Positions 1 through 6,533 of a stretch of 14,097 nt of DNA are shown in pieces. Numbering within the stretch: the first letter of the stretch is position 1; each line of letters opens with the position of its first letter. The DNA lies in contig JANQKX010000574.1 in assembly GCA_028280915.1 (NCBI GenBank), forward strand, positions 1 to 14,097, in the 5' to 3' direction. The position numbers were made by a program, and so were the translations under genes. The notes under the pieces were generated by a model, which was not told where the DNA came from, ran no database searches, and saw only the letters and a program-made list of their open reading frames with translations. Origin of the DNA: Kiloniellaceae bacterium (GTDB lineage: Bacteria > Pseudomonadota > Alphaproteobacteria > Kiloniellales > Kiloniellaceae).

Positions 1-2
1 GG

Positions 3-1340
3 TCATCGGCCTCCATCGCCTTGCGCAACAGCCTGCTGTTCCTGGGCGGTTCGGTGCTGTTGGTGGTGACCTCCGCCAAGTTGACCGGCTTGGTGTTCCT
101 GGTGGTGCCCCTGGTTCTCCTGCCCATCCTGACCTATGGCCGGCGGGTGCGCCGGCTGAGCCGGGCCAGCCAGGACCGGGTCGCGGACCTGGGGGTCTAC
201 GCCGAGGAAAGCCTGACCGCCATCCGCACGGTACAGGCTTTCGGTCACGGGCCAGAAGACCGGCGCCTTTTCGGCAGCCGGGTGGAGGACGCTTTGGCCA
301 TCGCCATCGAGCGGGTCAGGGCCCGGGCCCTGCTCACCGCCGTGGTCATCGCCTTGGTCTTCGGCGCCGTCTCCTTCATCTTGTGGATCGGCGGGCGGGA
401 CGTGCTCGCCGGGCGCCTCTCGGCGGGGGACCTTTCGGCCTTTATCTTCTATGCCATCGTGGTGGCCGGTTCGGTTGGGGCGATCAGCGAGGTGATCGGT
501 GATTTGCAGCGGGCCGCCGGGGCGACCGAGCGCCTGTTCGAGCTTCTGGCCAGCGAGACGGAGATTGCCGCGCCGGCCCGGCCCCAAGCCTTGCCCAGTC
601 CCAGCCGGGGCGAGGTGCGTTTTGATCAAGTGGTGTTCCACTATCCCGCGCGGCCCGATCGTTCCGCCCTGGAAGGCCTGTCGTTCCAGGTGGCGCCCGG
701 CGAAAAGGTGGCCATTGTAGGACCCTCGGGGGCGGGAAAATCCACCCTCTTTCAATTGCTGCTGCGTTTTTACGACCCCCAGTCGGGCGCGGTGCTGTTG
801 GATGGGGTGGATGTGCGGGCGGCCGATCCGGAAGCTGTGCGTGCCCGCCTGGGCTTGGTGCCCCAAGAGCCGGTGATCTTTTCCGCCGACGCTTGGGAGA
901 ACATCCGCTACGGCCGCCCCGGGGCCAGCGATGCGGAAGTGCGCGAGGCCGCCCGCCTAGCCGCGGCGCTGGATTTTTTGGAGGATCTGCCGGAGGGTCT
1001 GGGCACCTTTTTGGGCGCCAAGGGCGTGCGCCTCTCGGGCGGGCAGCGCCAGCGCTTGGCCATTGCCCGGGCCATTCTGCGGGATCCGGCGGTGCTGCTG
1101 CTGGACGAAGCCACCTCGGCCCTGGACGCGGAAAGTGAACGGGCCGTGCAGCAGGCCTTGGACGGCCTGATGGTCGGGCGCACCACCTTGGTGATCGCCC
1201 ACCGATTGGCCACCGTGCAAAAGGCCGACCGTATCCTGGTGCTCGACAAGGGCCGTTTGGTGGAGAGCGGCGATCATGCCACCCTGGTGCGAAACGACGG
1301 GCTCTATGCCCGTTTGGCCGCCCTGCAGTTTTCCCAGTAA
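3..1340 (+). CDS. MsbA-related ABC exporter, permease fused to ATPase (5' end missing)
   Basis: This is the C-terminal part of a single-chain (half-transporter) ABC exporter. Such proteins dimerise in the inner membrane and use ATP to move lipids, drugs or other hydrophobic molecules outward. The frame is open to the left edge, so the true start lies outside; roughly 150 residues are missing if the protein has the usual length of about 590-600. The visible part begins in the membrane domain, with hydrophobic helices near nt 40-120 and 320-500. The ATPase domain follows: Walker A GPSGAGKST at nt 720-746, the Q-loop (VPQEP) near nt 858, the signature LSGGQ at nt 1032-1046, Walker B LLLDEATS around nt 1104 and the switch histidine (IAHR) at nt 1200-1202. 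All catalytic motifs are intact. The family is the alphaproteobacterial 'MsbA-related' exporter group; the substrate cannot be read from sequence. No convincing terminator follows the stop. Confidence 0.93.
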   Translation, partial: SSASIALRNSLLFLGGSVLLVVTSAKLTGLVFLVVPLVLLPILTYGRRVRRLSRASQDRVADLGVYAEESLTAIRTVQAFGHGPEDRRLFGSRVEDALAIAIERVRARALLTAVVIALVFGAVSFILWIGGRDVLAGRLSAGDLSAFIFYAIVVAGSVGAISEVIGDLQRAAGATERLFELLASETEIAAPARPQALPSPSRGEVRFDQVVFHYPARPDRSALEGLSFQVAPGEKVAIVGPSGAGKSTLFQLLLRFYDPQSGAVLLDGVDVRAADPEAVRARLGLVPQEPVIFSADAWENIRYGRPGASDAEVREAARLAAALDFLEDLPEGLGTFLGAKGVRLSGGQRQRLAIARAILRDPAVLLLDEATSALDAESERAVQQALDGLMVGRTTLVIAHRLATVQKADRILVLDKGRLVESGDHATLVRNDGLYARLAALQFSQ

Positions 1341-1370
1341 CCAGAACCTTTGGTCGGCCTTGGCGCGGTC

Positions 1371-1384
1371 TCACGAATCCGTGA
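1371..1384. promoter_or_regulatory. Short inverted repeat upstream of the yceI-type gene, possible operator
   Basis: The sequence TCACGAATCCGTGA has perfect 5-base arms around a 4-base centre. It lies in the 142-base gap before the YceI gene, just upstream of an AT-rich patch (nt 1405-1440, with TATTAT and TATCAT) that could hold the promoter. No good -35 box is visible. It could be a regulator site or chance. Confidence 0.2.
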
Positions 1385-1482
1385 TGGAGTGCACTGGAAT
1401 CATTCGCTTTGCGATATTATGTTATCATCCAATCTCAATTGCTAAAGTTAGCCCGTTCACAAAATTGCACGAGGATGATGCC

Positions 1483-2070
1483 ATGAAACTTTCCGTGAAA
1501 AATGCTGTTGCGACGGCGGCCCTGTCGGCGGTTGTCTTGGCCAGCAGTAGCTTTGTCGTGAGTGCCGAGGAGTATCAGATCGATCCGACCCATTCATTTG
1601 TGGAATTTAAAACCAAACACTTGGGGTTCAGCTGGCTGTCCGGCCGCTTTAACACCATCGACGGCACCATGACCTTCGACCCCTCCAAGGGAGCCGAGGC
1701 CCAGGGCATCGAATTGGTGATCGACGCCAACAGCATCGACACCAACCATGCGGAACGGGACAAGCACCTGCGCAGCGCTGACTTTTTCGACGTGGCGAAT
1801 TACCCGACCATTACCTTCAAGAGCACCAAGTTCGAGGGCGATGAAAACGGTGGCACCCTGCACGGCGACTTGACCTTGCACGGGGTGACCAAGCCCATTT
1901 GGTTCGAGGTCAAGAAAATCGGCGAAGGCAAGGATCCCTGGGGCGGCTACCGCGCTGGTTTCGAAGGGCAATACACCTTGACCCGCAGCGACTTCGACAT
2001 GAACTACGACCTGGGCCCGGGTGCTCAGCAGGTCGAAGTGGATCTCTTTATCGAAGCGATCAAGAAGTGA
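1483..2070 (+). CDS. YceI family periplasmic protein
   Basis: A secreted 195-residue protein of the YceI family. Members are lipocalin-like beta barrels; some bind polyisoprenoid chains such as those of quinones, and physiological roles remain loosely defined. The start was placed at the ATG at 1483 because GAGGA lies 7 bases upstream and because it opens a clean signal peptide: basic MKLSVK, a hydrophobic stretch to about residue 26, and a VSA cleavage site predicted after A28. A longer reading frame upstream would bury that signal. The mature part starts with the family's YQIDPTHSFVEF pattern, followed by FSWLSGRF, HLRSADFFDV..YPTITFKS and LTLHGVTKP, all typical. Mature length (about 167 residues) is normal. 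The cytochrome b561 gene follows after about 35 bases on the same strand, a pairing also known from E. coli (yceI/yceJ) although in the other order, suggesting a shared function around quinone or heme chemistry. Confidence 0.93.
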   Translation: MKLSVKNAVATAALSAVVLASSSFVVSAEEYQIDPTHSFVEFKTKHLGFSWLSGRFNTIDGTMTFDPSKGAEAQGIELVIDANSIDTNHAERDKHLRSADFFDVANYPTITFKSTKFEGDENGGTLHGDLTLHGVTKPIWFEVKKIGEGKDPWGGYRAGFEGQYTLTRSDFDMNYDLGPGAQQVEVDLFIEAIKK

Positions 2071-2105
2071 CGCCTCGAATTCCATCATAATACGGTTTGA
2101 GTGCC

Positions 2106-2648
2106 ATGCTGCGTAATAGCAAAAACCGTTACGGCCTCGTCACCAAGCTGCTCCATTGGCTGATCGCCCTGGGCATTATCGGGCTGATCGGCCTGGGCTG
2201 GTGGATGGTCGGGCTGAGCTATTACGACAGCTGGTACAACCGTGGGCTGGAGCTGCACCGGGAACTGGGCATGCTGGTGCTGGGGCTGGCCTGTGTCTAT
2301 CTGCTTTGGAAGGTGGTTTCCCCATCGCCGCCGGTGCAGTCGGAGTTACTGTCCTGGGAAAAGATGGCTGCTCACGTGGCCCACTTCCTCTTGATCCTGG
2401 CCATGTTCGCCATTCCCGTTTCCGGCTACATGATCTCCACCTCGGCCGGTGCCGGCTTTTCCTTTTTCGGCCTGTTCCAGGTGCCGGCGGTCACCGCCAT
2501 ATCGAACGAGATGCGGGACCTGGCCATCGATTTCCACTACTACGTGGCCTATGGCCTGATCGCGGTGATCCTGGCTCATGCGGGCGGCGCCCTGAAGCAC
2601 CAATTTATCGACAAGCACGGCACCCTCAAGCGCATGCTCTGGGGGTGA
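2106..2648 (+). CDS. Cytochrome b561 family di-heme membrane protein
   Basis: A 180-residue integral membrane protein with four predicted helices, of the bacterial cytochrome b561 group, which carries electrons between quinol and a periplasmic or membrane partner. Histidines fall at the expected helix positions for heme binding: H17 (KLLHW) in helix 1, H51 (LELHRELG) in helix 2, H90/H93 in helix 3 and H144 and H158 around helix 4. The AIPVSGYMIS segment after helix 3 is also typical. Length is normal. The start is taken as the ATG at 2106; a TTG three codons upstream is possible, and neither has a strong ribosome binding site, so translation may depend on coupling to the YceI gene 35 bases upstream. 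The pair is probably one transcript. The gene converges with the minus-strand MotB-like gene, leaving only 36 bases between stops. Confidence 0.92.
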   Translation: MLRNSKNRYGLVTKLLHWLIALGIIGLIGLGWWMVGLSYYDSWYNRGLELHRELGMLVLGLACVYLLWKVVSPSPPVQSELLSWEKMAAHVAHFLLILAMFAIPVSGYMISTSAGAGFSFFGLFQVPAVTAISNEMRDLAIDFHYYVAYGLIAVILAHAGGALKHQFIDKHGTLKRMLWG

Positions 2649-2649
2649 G

Positions 2650-2664
2650 CGGGAAAACATCCCG
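2650..2664. other. Small hairpin between convergent genes
   Basis: CGGGA and TCCCG arms (5 bp) enclose an AAACA loop in the 36-base space between two converging stop codons. It has no T-tract on either strand, so it is only a weak candidate for a shared terminator. Confidence 0.25.
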
Positions 2665-2684
2665 TCGCCCGCCCGCGGGGAACT

Positions 2685-4007
2685 CTACCGCTGGGTCAGC
2701 TTGAGTTCGATACGGCGGTTGCGGCGGAAGGCGATTTCATCGTCACCGTCATCCAGGGGCTGAAACTCGCCGAAGCCCGTGGCGGCCAGATGCTCCGCCG
2801 GGATGCCCTGATCGATCAGGAATTTGACCACCTCGATGGCCCGCGCGGTGGACAGCTCCCAGTTGGAGGGAAACAGAGAGGTGGCGATGGGATTGCGGTC
2901 CGTGTGGCCGTCCACCCGCAGCACCCAGGGAATGTCATCGGGGATCTCGGCGGCGATTTCCTTCAGCGCCTGGGCCAGTTGGGCGAGCTGGGCGCGTCCT
3001 TCGAAGCCCAGTTGGGCCGAGCCGCTGCCGAAGAGAACCTCCGACTGGAAGACGAAGCGGTCGCCCACCACCCGAATATCCTGCCGATCGCCCAAGGACT
3101 CCCGCAAGCGGCCAAAAAAGTCCGAGCGGTAGCGGGCGAGCTCTTGAACCTTGTTGGCCAAGGCCACGTTCAGCCGCTTGCCCAGGTCGGCGATCTCCAC
3201 CTCCTGCTCCTTGTTTTTGGCTTCCGCTTCGTCAAGGGTGAGGGCCAAACTGGCCAACTGCTGCCGCAAGGCGGCGACCTGGCGGTTGAGCAGGGCGATC
3301 TGGGCCTTGGATTCCTCGCTGATTTCCTGTTGCAGGCCCAGTTCGTCGCGGGTGTCTTCCAGACTGGCTTCGGAGGCGGCCAATTCGGCGATCATATCGT
3401 CGCGCAGGGACTGGAGGATCGCCAGCTCCGCCAACTGGGCCTCGATGGTTTCCTTGTCCGCCTCGATGGTCTTGTAGGCGTCTTCCAGCTCCAGATTGTT
3501 GGCGGCGATGGTGGCGAGCGCCACTTCCAGCTTTTCCTGGCTGACTTCCAGCTCCGCCAGGGCGGCGTCCAGCTTGTCCCGCTCCTCGTCCAGGTTTTCC
3601 TCGTTGCCCTTGACCCGGGCGCTGGCCTTTTCCAGATCGCTTTCCGCCGAGGCCAGACGGCCGGCCAGATCGTCCCGTTCCTGCACCAAGGCGCGCAGCT
3701 GATTGCTGAGGGAGTCCTGGGCATCCACCGAGGTCTGCAGTTGGGACGACAGCTCGGCCACGTTGATGCGCAGATCCGCGTTGGCGCTGCGCTCCAGGGC
3801 CAGCAGGTCGGCCAGTTCGGAAACCTCGGCGCGCAGGCGGTCGAGGGCTTCGTCCCGTCCCGACAAGGCCACCGAGAGGAAAAACTGGGCCACCATGAAG
3901 ACCATGAGCACAAAAATGACCACGAGCAGCAAGGTAGCCAGCCCGTCCACGAAGCCGGGCCAGATGTTGACCGCGCGACGGCCGCTTTGGCGTCCTAGGG
4001 CGTACAC
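2685..4007 (-). CDS. MotB-like protein with long coiled coil and peptidoglycan-binding OmpA domain
   Basis: A 440-residue inner-membrane protein built like a MotB/TolR/ExbD-type stator partner. One N-terminal transmembrane helix (about residues 18-45) contains D21 in the WPGFVDGLATLLLVV context, where MotB proteins carry the ion-binding aspartate. A very long, Glu/Ala/Leu/Gln-rich predicted coiled coil follows (about 48-290). The C-terminal OmpA domain (about 310-440) keeps the DGHTD motif with D370 and the STARA arginine R389, the residues that bind the diaminopimelate stem in peptidoglycan-binding relatives. The GTG start at 4007 is chosen because AAAGGA lies about 11 bases upstream and it leaves a short cytoplasmic N-terminus before the helix. 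It lies 42 bases after the MotA-like gene, surely co-expressed. The coiled coil is far longer than the linker of flagellar MotB, and no flagellar genes are nearby. Function is inferred, not known. Confidence 0.88.
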   Translation of the reverse strand: MYALGRQSGRRAVNIWPGFVDGLATLLLVVIFVLMVFMVAQFFLSVALSGRDEALDRLRAEVSELADLLALERSANADLRINVAELSSQLQTSVDAQDSLSNQLRALVQERDDLAGRLASAESDLEKASARVKGNEENLDEERDKLDAALAELEVSQEKLEVALATIAANNLELEDAYKTIEADKETIEAQLAELAILQSLRDDMIAELAASEASLEDTRDELGLQQEISEESKAQIALLNRQVAALRQQLASLALTLDEAEAKNKEQEVEIADLGKRLNVALANKVQELARYRSDFFGRLRESLGDRQDIRVVGDRFVFQSEVLFGSGSAQLGFEGRAQLAQLAQALKEIAAEIPDDIPWVLRVDGHTDRNPIATSLFPSNWELSTARAIEVVKFLIDQGIPAEHLAATGFGEFQPLDDGDDEIAFRRNRRIELKLTQR

Positions 4008-4049
4008 GGCGCCGAGTGTCCTTTACGTTTGGCCAAGATCGGCAAGGGC

Positions 4050-5207
4050 CTAGGCTTCCTCTGCCATGGCGGCGAGGGTACGGGTCAAAAGGCGGATTTC
4101 GCCGCGCAGTTCCTCGACCGCCTGGTCCCGTCCCGCATTGATGTCCGAGGCCATGCGGCCCAGGCGTTGATCCAGATTGCGGATGTGGCCCTTGGTGCTT
4201 TCGTCCATGCCGCCGCCGGACATGGTGTCCATTTCCGCCAGGCGGGTGAAGACCGGCTTCAAGGCGGCCTGGTTCTGGGCAAAACTCAGGAAGATGGCCT
4301 GCTGGTTTTTCATATGATCGTTCAAAATACCCAGCTGGTCGCTCAAGTTGGTCAGGCTGTTTTTGGTCATGTCCCGGTCACCCTCGGTGCGGGCCACGCT
4401 GCGCTGCAGTTGATCCAAACTTTCCGCGGTCTGTTCAAGCAAGGCTTGGATATAGACGGGCACCGACTGGTCGCCGTCGCCGATGGCGGCGCCGGACGAC
4501 AGCTTGGTGATGCCCGAGAGCCATTCCTCCAGGTCGTTCAGGAAGCGGTTATGGGCCTGTCCGGCCTGAAGCTCCAAAAAGCCTAAAACCAAGGAACCCG
4601 CCAAGCCGAAGAGGGAGGAGCTGAAAGCGGTGCCCATGCCCGACAGGGGCGTCTCCAGCCCCACCTTCAATTCCTCGAACAAGGCGGCCGGGTCGCCGGT
4701 GCCGCCGCTGAGCCCGGCGATGGTATCGCCTACCGCGTTGACCGTCTCCAAAAGGCCCCAAAAGGTACCCAAGAGGCCCAGGAAAATGAGAAGACCGATC
4801 AGGTAGCGGGAGATTTCGTGGGATTCCTCGATTCGGCTATGAATGCCGTCCAGCAAGGTGCGCATGGACAGGGTGGACAGAGTCAGGCGGCCGGCCTTTT
4901 CCCCGATCATGTTGGCCATGGGCGCCAGCAAGCGCGGCGGCTTTTGATTGGACAAACTACCGGGCAGGACCAGGCGCCCGCTGCTTTCCTGCTGAAACTT
5001 CTCGATCCAGCTGATTTCGGCGCGGAGCATCAACACCTGGCGAAAGATGTAAAGGATCCCAAGCAGCAGGGTGCCGAGAATAAGGCCGTTGAGAATGGGG
5101 TTGGCGACGAAAGCGTCCGTCAACTGAAGCGCAAGGGCGGCGCAACCGACAGTCACGATCACCAAGAATATGATCATTCGAATGAGGTAACGATGCGGTC
5201 GCGTCAT
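4050..5207 (-). CDS. MotA/TolQ/ExbB-like proton channel protein with long cytoplasmic tail
   Basis: A 385-residue membrane protein of the MotA/TolQ/ExbB superfamily, whose members form a pentameric ring around a MotB/TolR/ExbD-type dimer and convert ion flow into movement. Helices are predicted at about residues 10-31 and 38-57, then, after a cytoplasmic loop, at 133-157 and 190-213. The last two carry the family core: LGLLGTFWGLLETV at 143-156 and a small-residue-rich GMGTAFSSSLFGLAGS at 190-205 lining the channel. The last 170 residues (214-385) are a polar, probably helical tail absent from TolQ/ExbB. The ATG at 5207 is the first possible start after an upstream in-frame stop; its ribosome binding site is weak. 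The gene lies 88 bases after the OmpA-like gene and 42 bases before the MotB-like gene, its likely partner. The absence of pal, tolB, tonB or flagellar genes argues against TolQ, ExbB or flagellar MotA proper. Confidence 0.88.
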   Translation of the reverse strand: MTRPHRYLIRMIIFLVIVTVGCAALALQLTDAFVANPILNGLILGTLLLGILYIFRQVLMLRAEISWIEKFQQESSGRLVLPGSLSNQKPPRLLAPMANMIGEKAGRLTLSTLSMRTLLDGIHSRIEESHEISRYLIGLLIFLGLLGTFWGLLETVNAVGDTIAGLSGGTGDPAALFEELKVGLETPLSGMGTAFSSSLFGLAGSLVLGFLELQAGQAHNRFLNDLEEWLSGITKLSSGAAIGDGDQSVPVYIQALLEQTAESLDQLQRSVARTEGDRDMTKNSLTNLSDQLGILNDHMKNQQAIFLSFAQNQAALKPVFTRLAEMDTMSGGGMDESTKGHIRNLDQRLGRMASDINAGRDQAVEELRGEIRLLTRTLAAMAEEA

Positions 5208-5262
5208 GTCCCGGTTGTGGCCCCGTCATCCAAAATGTGGCGGCGGACAAGGAGTGCCCGCG

Positions 5263-5274
5263 TCAATCGATTGA
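5263..5274. repeat. Perfect 12-base palindrome between OmpA-like and MotA-like genes
   Basis: TCAATCGATTGA is its own reverse complement. It lies in the 88-base gap before the MotA-like start. It could be a regulator site giving separate control of the two stator genes, or chance. No adjacent promoter boxes stand out. Confidence 0.3.
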
Positions 5275-5295
5275 AAATCGCCCACTGACCCAACA

Positions 5296-6336
5296 TCAGC
5301 CTCCCAAGGGCAGAATATCCACACGATCGGGTACGCCATCGATCGCCTGATTCCCCAAAGCCCGCACCTGAACCCGTGACGCTGATACGCCTTGTTCGAC
5401 CAAAAAACGCCGCACCACCAGCGCTCGGGACAAGGACAGCCGACGGGCCGTCTGGGCCCCCTCGCCATCATCGTTAGCATATGCGAGCAGTTGGAGTCGC
5501 ACTTCTGAGTTATCGTTTAGTCTTTGTGCCAATTCCGTCAAGACTTCCTTATCCTTGACCGATAGTTCTGTCGAGTCCGCGGCGAAGGCGACAGAGGTCG
5601 TCTGCTCATTTTTTTGCTCTTTTGGAACGGCCGCGACTTGCTCTTTTTGCTGCTTTTTATCTGTTTTGTTTGTGTTTTTTTTGGTTTTACCTTGGTCGGT
5701 CGTGCTCTGATCCCCGCTTTGCGCCTCTAAACTCCGGTTATCGGAATTTGTTGCCGCCGTTTCGACCGGCCCGGCGGATGGGGGCGTTTCGGCCGAAGGT
5801 TGGGCCGGAGTCGAGGCCGCTTCGGGAGATGGCGGCGGCGTCGATCCCGGCTGGATCGTAGCATTGGGATCGACCAGATCGGTGGCTTCCGGTGCGCTGG
5901 CGATCTGGGGCAATTCGGGTGTGGGGGTGATTTGCAGACCTGGGGCCGGGCCCAGGCCCAGGCTGCCGAGCAGGACGGCGGAATAGCGACGCTGGCCCGG
6001 ATTGGCGGCTTGTTCGGCTTCCAGTTCGGCCCGCAGGAGGGAGATGGCTTCCTGGGAGACCAACTGGCTTTGCGGCGCCGTGGCCGGCGGGAAGAGCAAT
6101 ACCTCGGTGGCGGCGCGCGGCTGGCCGTTGGTCAAAGGGGCGAGGGAGGGGGTTTCCGAAAGCCGGTCAATGGCACCTTGATTGATATAGACGCCCGACT
6201 GACCATGGCTCGGAGAGACCTGCGCCGCGAGTATCAGCGCGGCTATGACAAGGGGGGCCGTCAAGGGGACTGCCGGCCCCGTACCGGCCCGTTCGCGGCG
6301 GGCCGCGACGGCCCTTATGCGCAATTTCGCATACAA
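5296..6336 (-). CDS. OmpA-like C-terminal domain protein with Pro-rich and Lys/Gln-rich spacer
   Basis: A 346-residue exported or membrane-anchored protein. The N-terminus is basic (MYAKLRIRAVAARRER) and followed by a hydrophobic stretch at about 24-40 ending near SHGQS, read as a signal peptide or anchor. The middle holds a Pro/Ser/Ala-rich region (about 135-195), then a Lys/Asn/Gln-rich patch (about 212-245). The C-terminal 100 residues are an OmpA-like domain with the RRLSLSRALVVRRFLVEQGV and VRALGNQ patterns of an alphaproteobacterial subgroup. The aspartate of the usual GHTD motif seems replaced (AYANDDG), so peptidoglycan binding may differ or be lost; the arginine in LSLSRA remains. 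The TTG start at 6336 is supported by AAGGG about 9-10 bases upstream; a perfect TATAAT lies 44 bases upstream. It is the first gene of the stator-like unit. The coding strand of the Lys-rich patch is unusually A-rich, including eight A in a row at 5675-5682. Confidence 0.82.
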   Translation of the reverse strand: MYAKLRIRAVAARRERAGTGPAVPLTAPLVIAALILAAQVSPSHGQSGVYINQGAIDRLSETPSLAPLTNGQPRAATEVLLFPPATAPQSQLVSQEAISLLRAELEAEQAANPGQRRYSAVLLGSLGLGPAPGLQITPTPELPQIASAPEATDLVDPNATIQPGSTPPPSPEAASTPAQPSAETPPSAGPVETAATNSDNRSLEAQSGDQSTTDQGKTKKNTNKTDKKQQKEQVAAVPKEQKNEQTTSVAFAADSTELSVKDKEVLTELAQRLNDNSEVRLQLLAYANDDGEGAQTARRLSLSRALVVRRFLVEQGVSASRVQVRALGNQAIDGVPDRVDILPLGG

Positions 6337-6379
6337 ACGCTCTGTCCCTTTATTCCATCCCCTGATCCGAATCCCAATT

Positions 6380-6385
6380 ATTATA
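6380..6385 (-). promoter_or_regulatory. Candidate -10 box for the OmpA/MotA/MotB-like unit
   Basis: A perfect TATAAT on the minus strand lies 44 bases before the TTG start of the OmpA-like gene, inside an AT-rich island unlike its GC-rich surroundings. No good -35 box lies 16-18 bases upstream. The 196-base gap after suhB also suggests that a new transcript starts here. Confidence 0.4.
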
Positions 6386-6456
6386 ATAGCTTAGATGATT
6401 TCACCGGACCAGGTAAAACCAAGGGGCGTTATCATTAGCGCCACCGGGGCGCGACC

Positions 6457-6533
6457 GGGCCGTTTATGCCAAGCTCCGCCCGGACCGATTGGGCGGCGGC
6501 CAACCTGGAAGCGGCCTCACTTGGAAACGGCCC
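6457..6533. repeat. Nine-base inverted repeat after suhB
   Basis: GGGCCGTTT at 6457-6465 pairs perfectly with AAACGGCCC at 6525-6533, separated by 59 bases; the right arm touches the suhB stop codon. A smaller CCGCCC/GGGCGG hairpin lies between them. Neither is followed by a T-tract, so this may fold in the suhB mRNA tail but is not a typical terminator. Confidence 0.25.

Noticed and set aside
2790..3998. A 402-codon open frame on the + strand opposite the MotB-like gene
   Set aside because: Its translation is a Gln/Gly/Leu/Val-rich mirror of the coiled-coil codons and shows no domain; it results from strongly biased third positions on the other strand.
2685..5207. Zorya anti-phage system (ZorA/ZorB)
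   Set aside because: The stator-like pair resembles ZorAB in layout, but there is no ZorC, ZorD or ZorE effector nearby; the neighbours are an OmpA-like gene and housekeeping genes.
2685..6336. Tol-Pal or flagellar motor operon
   Set aside because: There is no TolA, TolB, Pal lipobox protein or flagellar gene, and the coiled-coil spacer is far too long for TolR or flagellar MotB.
6337..6360. Two-codon frame ATG-GAA-TAA just before the OmpA-like gene
   Set aside because: It overlaps the ribosome binding site region, but one such short word is expected by chance and nothing else supports a regulatory upstream frame.
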